Assembly: GCA_964635975.1 (NCBI GenBank)
Contig: CAZWPO010000042.1
Location: 1 to 15,832, forward strand
Source of the DNA: UBA5314 sp964635975
GTDB lineage: Bacteria; Bacillota; Syntrophomonadia; Syntrophomonadales; Syntrophomonadaceae
DNA: 15,832 bases
Direction of reading: 5' to 3'
Both the position numbers and the translations under genes were made by a program. Below are positions 13,530 through 15,832 of this stretch, piece after piece. The notes beneath the pieces were generated by a model that saw nothing but the letters and a program-made list of their open reading frames with translations, was not told the origin of the DNA and did no database searches. The stretch's first letter is position 1. Every line of letters starts with the position of its first letter.

Positions 13530-14231
13530 ATGAATATAAGGAAGCTGAGCAAACGTCTGTCCCGCTTATTTCTAGTATTGTCATTGCTTATTACTTCTGT
13601 GGTAGCGGCTCCCATGCTTGCTGCCAATTCGCCGATAAATATCGTGATAAACGGTCAAACCCTGTCTTCAGCCGTCCAACCCATAATCGTAAATGATCGC
13701 ATCCTGGTCCCTATGCGGGCTATTTTTGAAGCTCTGGGAGCCGATGTCACCTGGGACCCTGTCCTTCAGGAGGTTACTGGCCAAAGAGAGCATGCTGTTG
13801 TCGTGCTTCAGATTAACAATCCTTTGGGTGTAATTAACGGCAATGTAGTGGAGCTTGATGCAGCCCCGATGATTTATCATGATAGAACTATGGTTCCGGT
13901 TCGTTTTGTGGCGGAAAGCCTTGGTGAAACCGTACACTGGGATTCGCTGTGTAACACTGTATTTATTGGTGGGGAGTCGCTAATCAAAGAAGAACAAGCC
14001 ATTACCCGAGTGATGCAAGCAGCCCATCTGGACGATGGTGTTGAGTATATTATAGCCGGGGAAGAATTCCGCAACGATACTCCTTATTATGTGATAAAAG
14101 CATTCGTATCAGTTGATGATGGGAGCGGTTATGGCCACACCTCCGCAGTTGGATGGTACTATGTAGATAAATATCGGGGATCGGTTTATGAATGGGACTT
14201 GATCAATGATACTCTCAACTTATTAGGTTAA
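13530..14231 (+). CDS. Secreted stalk-domain protein (copper amine oxidase N-terminal-like)
   Basis: This 233-residue protein has a signal peptide (about 1-32, basic start then L-F-L-V-L-S-L-L) and a domain at about 36-150 with two repeats of the pattern I-V-x-D-R-x-L-V-P-M-R-A-I-F-E-A-L-G-A-x-V-x-W. That is the copper amine oxidase N-terminal or stalk domain common on the Firmicute surface. The C-terminal 80 residues (N-D-T-P-Y-Y-V-I-K-A-F region) look like a small beta-rich domain; no catalytic motif is visible. The ATG has GGAGG seven bases upstream; the open frame extends back to 13347 but that part is repeat DNA. The gene sits between two copies of the 132-bp repeat. The exact role is unknown; it is likely a cell-wall or extracellular protein. 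Confidence 0.88.
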   Translation: MNIRKLSKRLSRLFLVLSLLITSVVAAPMLAANSPINIVINGQTLSSAVQPIIVNDRILVPMRAIFEALGADVTWDPVLQEVTGQREHAVVVLQINNPLGVINGNVVELDAAPMIYHDRTMVPVRFVAESLGETVHWDSLCNTVFIGGESLIKEEQAITRVMQAAHLDDGVEYIIAGEEFRNDTPYYVIKAFVSVDDGSGYGHTSAVGWYYVDKYRGSVYEWDLINDTLNLLG

Positions 14232-14239
14232 CCTTTAGT

Positions 14240-14270
14240 AAAAAAATGAGCCTACCCCCAGGGCAGGCTC
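14240..14270 (-). terminator. Terminator of the SPFH gene, left flank of repeat copy 2
   Basis: GAGCCTACCC and GGGCAGGCTC form 10-bp arms with one mismatch around CCA. On the minus strand the stem is followed by ATTTTTTT (14247-14240). It is reached only after transcription through repeat copy 2. The same stem may also help to end the rightward stalk-domain gene. Confidence 0.75.
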
Positions 14271-14402
14271 AGACCGTCAAAAAAGGCGTATATCTTTGTT
14301 GCTTCGAAAAACCCGTTCAATCAACGTACTATAGGTACGCCTCAATCACGGGCTTTTCGAGCGCCTCGATCTACGCCTTTTTTACTCGCTCTGCCAGGGT
14401 GT
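14271..14402. repeat. 132-bp structured repeat, copy 2
   Basis: It has the same ends and length as copy 1. P1 is 14279-14294 with 14368-14383 (15 of 16 pairs, A6GGCGTA with TACGCCT6), P2 is 14312-14316 with 14348-14352, extended outward by GCTTCGAAAA against TTTTCGAGC, and P3 is CGTAC 14325-14329 with GTACG 14335-14339. TCAATCA again occurs on both sides of the P2-P3 loop. Its last base is part of the TAA stop of the SPFH gene on the other strand. Confidence 0.85.
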
Positions 14403-15832
14403 TATTCGCTGGCGCCGGTGCAGGAAGCAGCTGATTCGCTAAGCCCAGAAAAGGGTGTTTTATTGCTTCCAACTATACGGGCTAAAAGAATATTAAGCAG
14501 GGACGCGCTGTCCGCTCCTGCAACAATATCTGGGGTGATTTTAACATTTCCGGTAGAGATTAGCTTCATTAATTCTATTAAAGCCACACTCTCAGGTCCA
14601 ATTGATTGTCTGGTAAGCTGATAGGCTTCAGCTGTAGATTTACCTATTGCCAATATTTTCTCAGCTTCGCCTTGTCCCTCCAGCTTAACCCTGCTCGAGT
14701 TGCCTTCGGCGATAGTAATAGTCTTGATTTTCTCCTGTTCAGCAACTTTAACGCCCACTTCTGCAGATACAATCTCACCCTGTTTATTAGCCTGCGCTCT
14801 GGTACGCTCTACATCAATGCGCTTTACTTCCGCTTCCCGCTGTTGCGCATACATATCCTGCTGCTGTGCCGCGATAACTTTGTTGGTTTGAGTTTCCATC
14901 AATGCTTCCGGTATCTGTATCTGGCAAATTAATACACTTAAAACCTCGACATGGTATTTTTCTAATTCATTCCTTACTCTATCCAACGCTTTTTCCTGTT
15001 GCTCATGGCGATCCTGCAAGAATTTCATGGCTTCTGTAGAAGAAGCCTGATTGCGAAAGCTGCTGTCAATCAAAGGATGAATCACATTCATCACCAGGTT
15101 GTCGATGCTGCCGATTCGTGCCACCATATATGGTGCCTGCTCGGGTTGGACACGGATGACCACCTTTACGCCTACCTTGATAATAAAACCGTCTTTGGAA
15201 GTTACGCTCAATGGATTGAAACTTCCTCCCGGTGTCTCGTCATCCCAATCAATAGTTATGTTAGTTGTGGTCACAATTATCGGTATATAGGCTCGTTTGT
15301 TAATATAGTAGGTCCCCGGGCCCACTACATCCAGCTGAATTCCCCGGAAGCCTTTTTCAACAACATATGATTCGATTTTCTCTCCAGTGAGCTCCAGTGG
15401 GCCTATTGCCGGGCTTTGTCCGGGCCTCCTGCCGACGTTTGATATTATGACCGCTACTTCGCCCTGATTGACAACTGCCGCCTGATCCATGTCAACAGAA
15501 AACATGTATGGATTGATATAATACGTTCCCGGAGGAAGAACATCCAGCTGTGGTCCCCTTTGCCCCTTATTTTCAAGAAATGCCGACGCCTTCTGGTAGC
15601 TGTCATGACCGCTGACTGAATCAGCAATGAGTTCGTTGGCTGGCAGCGGTTCTCCATCTTTAGCGGTTACCAAACCAACATTGCCCGAACTGATAACGAT
15701 GGCCGGATTTTCGATGACCTTAAACATGTTGGTGTTAATCCTGTATTTACCGGGCAGCAGTATATCTAGCTGGGGTCCTTTTTGTCCACCGTTAAGTAAA
15801 AAAGTCGTTCCGTTCTGAAAATTATTATGCCC
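14402..15832 (-). CDS. SPFH/band-7 (flotillin-like) protein with repeated N-terminal beta domains, 5' partial
   Basis: The open frame runs off the right edge without a convincing start (an ATG at 15727 is internal to a repeat), leaving 476 visible residues. About 75-residue repeats begin at visible residues 1, 75 and about 152, each with the pattern G-Q-R-G-P-Q-L-D-V-L-P-P-G-T-Y-Y-I-N-P-Y. The third merges into the band-7/SPFH domain (about 180-310), followed by an Ala/Glu-rich coiled coil (about 310-400) and a short tail. Such proteins oligomerise in rings on membranes or as soluble cages. No membrane segment is visible in this part. The stop codon overlaps the end of repeat copy 2, so the last residues may have been set by that element. 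Function in this cell is unknown. Confidence 0.88.
   Translation of the reverse strand, partial: GHNNFQNGTTFLLNGGQKGPQLDILLPGKYRINTNMFKVIENPAIVISSGNVGLVTAKDGEPLPANELIADSVSGHDSYQKASAFLENKGQRGPQLDVLPPGTYYINPYMFSVDMDQAAVVNQGEVAVIISNVGRRPGQSPAIGPLELTGEKIESYVVEKGFRGIQLDVVGPGTYYINKRAYIPIIVTTTNITIDWDDETPGGSFNPLSVTSKDGFIIKVGVKVVIRVQPEQAPYMVARIGSIDNLVMNVIHPLIDSSFRNQASSTEAMKFLQDRHEQQEKALDRVRNELEKYHVEVLSVLICQIQIPEALMETQTNKVIAAQQQDMYAQQREAEVKRIDVERTRAQANKQGEIVSAEVGVKVAEQEKIKTITIAEGNSSRVKLEGQGEAEKILAIGKSTAEAYQLTRQSIGPESVALIELMKLISTGNVKITPDIVAGADSASLLNILLARIVGSNKTPFSGLSESAASCTGASE

Noticed and set aside
13322..14402. CRISPR array from repeated TCAATCA sequences
   Set aside because: The short repeats lie symmetrically within one folded element and the two elements are about 950 bases apart with a gene between them; there is no regular repeat-spacer series.

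Overview
The window looks like chromosomal DNA of an anaerobic, spore-forming clostridial Firmicute, probably Syntrophomonas-like. The reasons are the gene order SRP RNA - dnaX - ybaB - recR - yaaL-like - bofA, the four-subunit 2-oxoacid:ferredoxin oxidoreductase, strong AGGAGG ribosome binding sites and moderate GC content. The species name is inference, since no database search was possible.

Layout. (1) 183-3595, minus strand: an operon encoding a SIMIBI-type P-loop ATPase followed by the alpha, beta, gamma and ferredoxin-like delta subunits of a 2-oxoacid:ferredoxin oxidoreductase. A good sigma-A promoter lies at 3642-3670. The ATPase has no ATG, GTG or TTG start ahead of its Walker A motif and appears to start at ATT. 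(2) 3811-7458, minus strand: a housekeeping cluster comprising a long Firmicute-type SRP RNA with its own promoter and terminator, then dnaX, ybaB, recR, a yaaL/DUF2508 gene and bofA, closed by a hairpin terminator. (3) 7742-13280, plus strand: a phosphosignalling cluster comprising a zinc-ribbon Ser/Thr kinase with one membrane segment, a PP2C phosphatase, a secreted trypsin-like protease fused through a membrane segment to a cytoplasmic FHA domain, a second PP2C phosphatase, and a zinc-ribbon/FHA protein with a likely phospho-Thr switch. The kinase and phosphatases would write and erase Thr phosphorylation, the FHA domains would read it, and the membrane proteins would link it to the cell surface. 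(4) 13299-14402: two copies of a 132-bp structured repeat flank a secreted stalk-domain (copper amine oxidase N-terminal-like) protein gene. (5) 14402-15832, minus strand: the 3' part of an SPFH/band-7 gene whose product carries about 75-residue N-terminal repeats; it runs off the window.

The most unusual items are the covarying 132-bp repeat, the leader with mutually exclusive hairpins before the first PP2C gene, the ATT-start ATPase, the protease-TM-FHA fusion, and an in-frame A AAA AAG slippery heptamer in dnaX.
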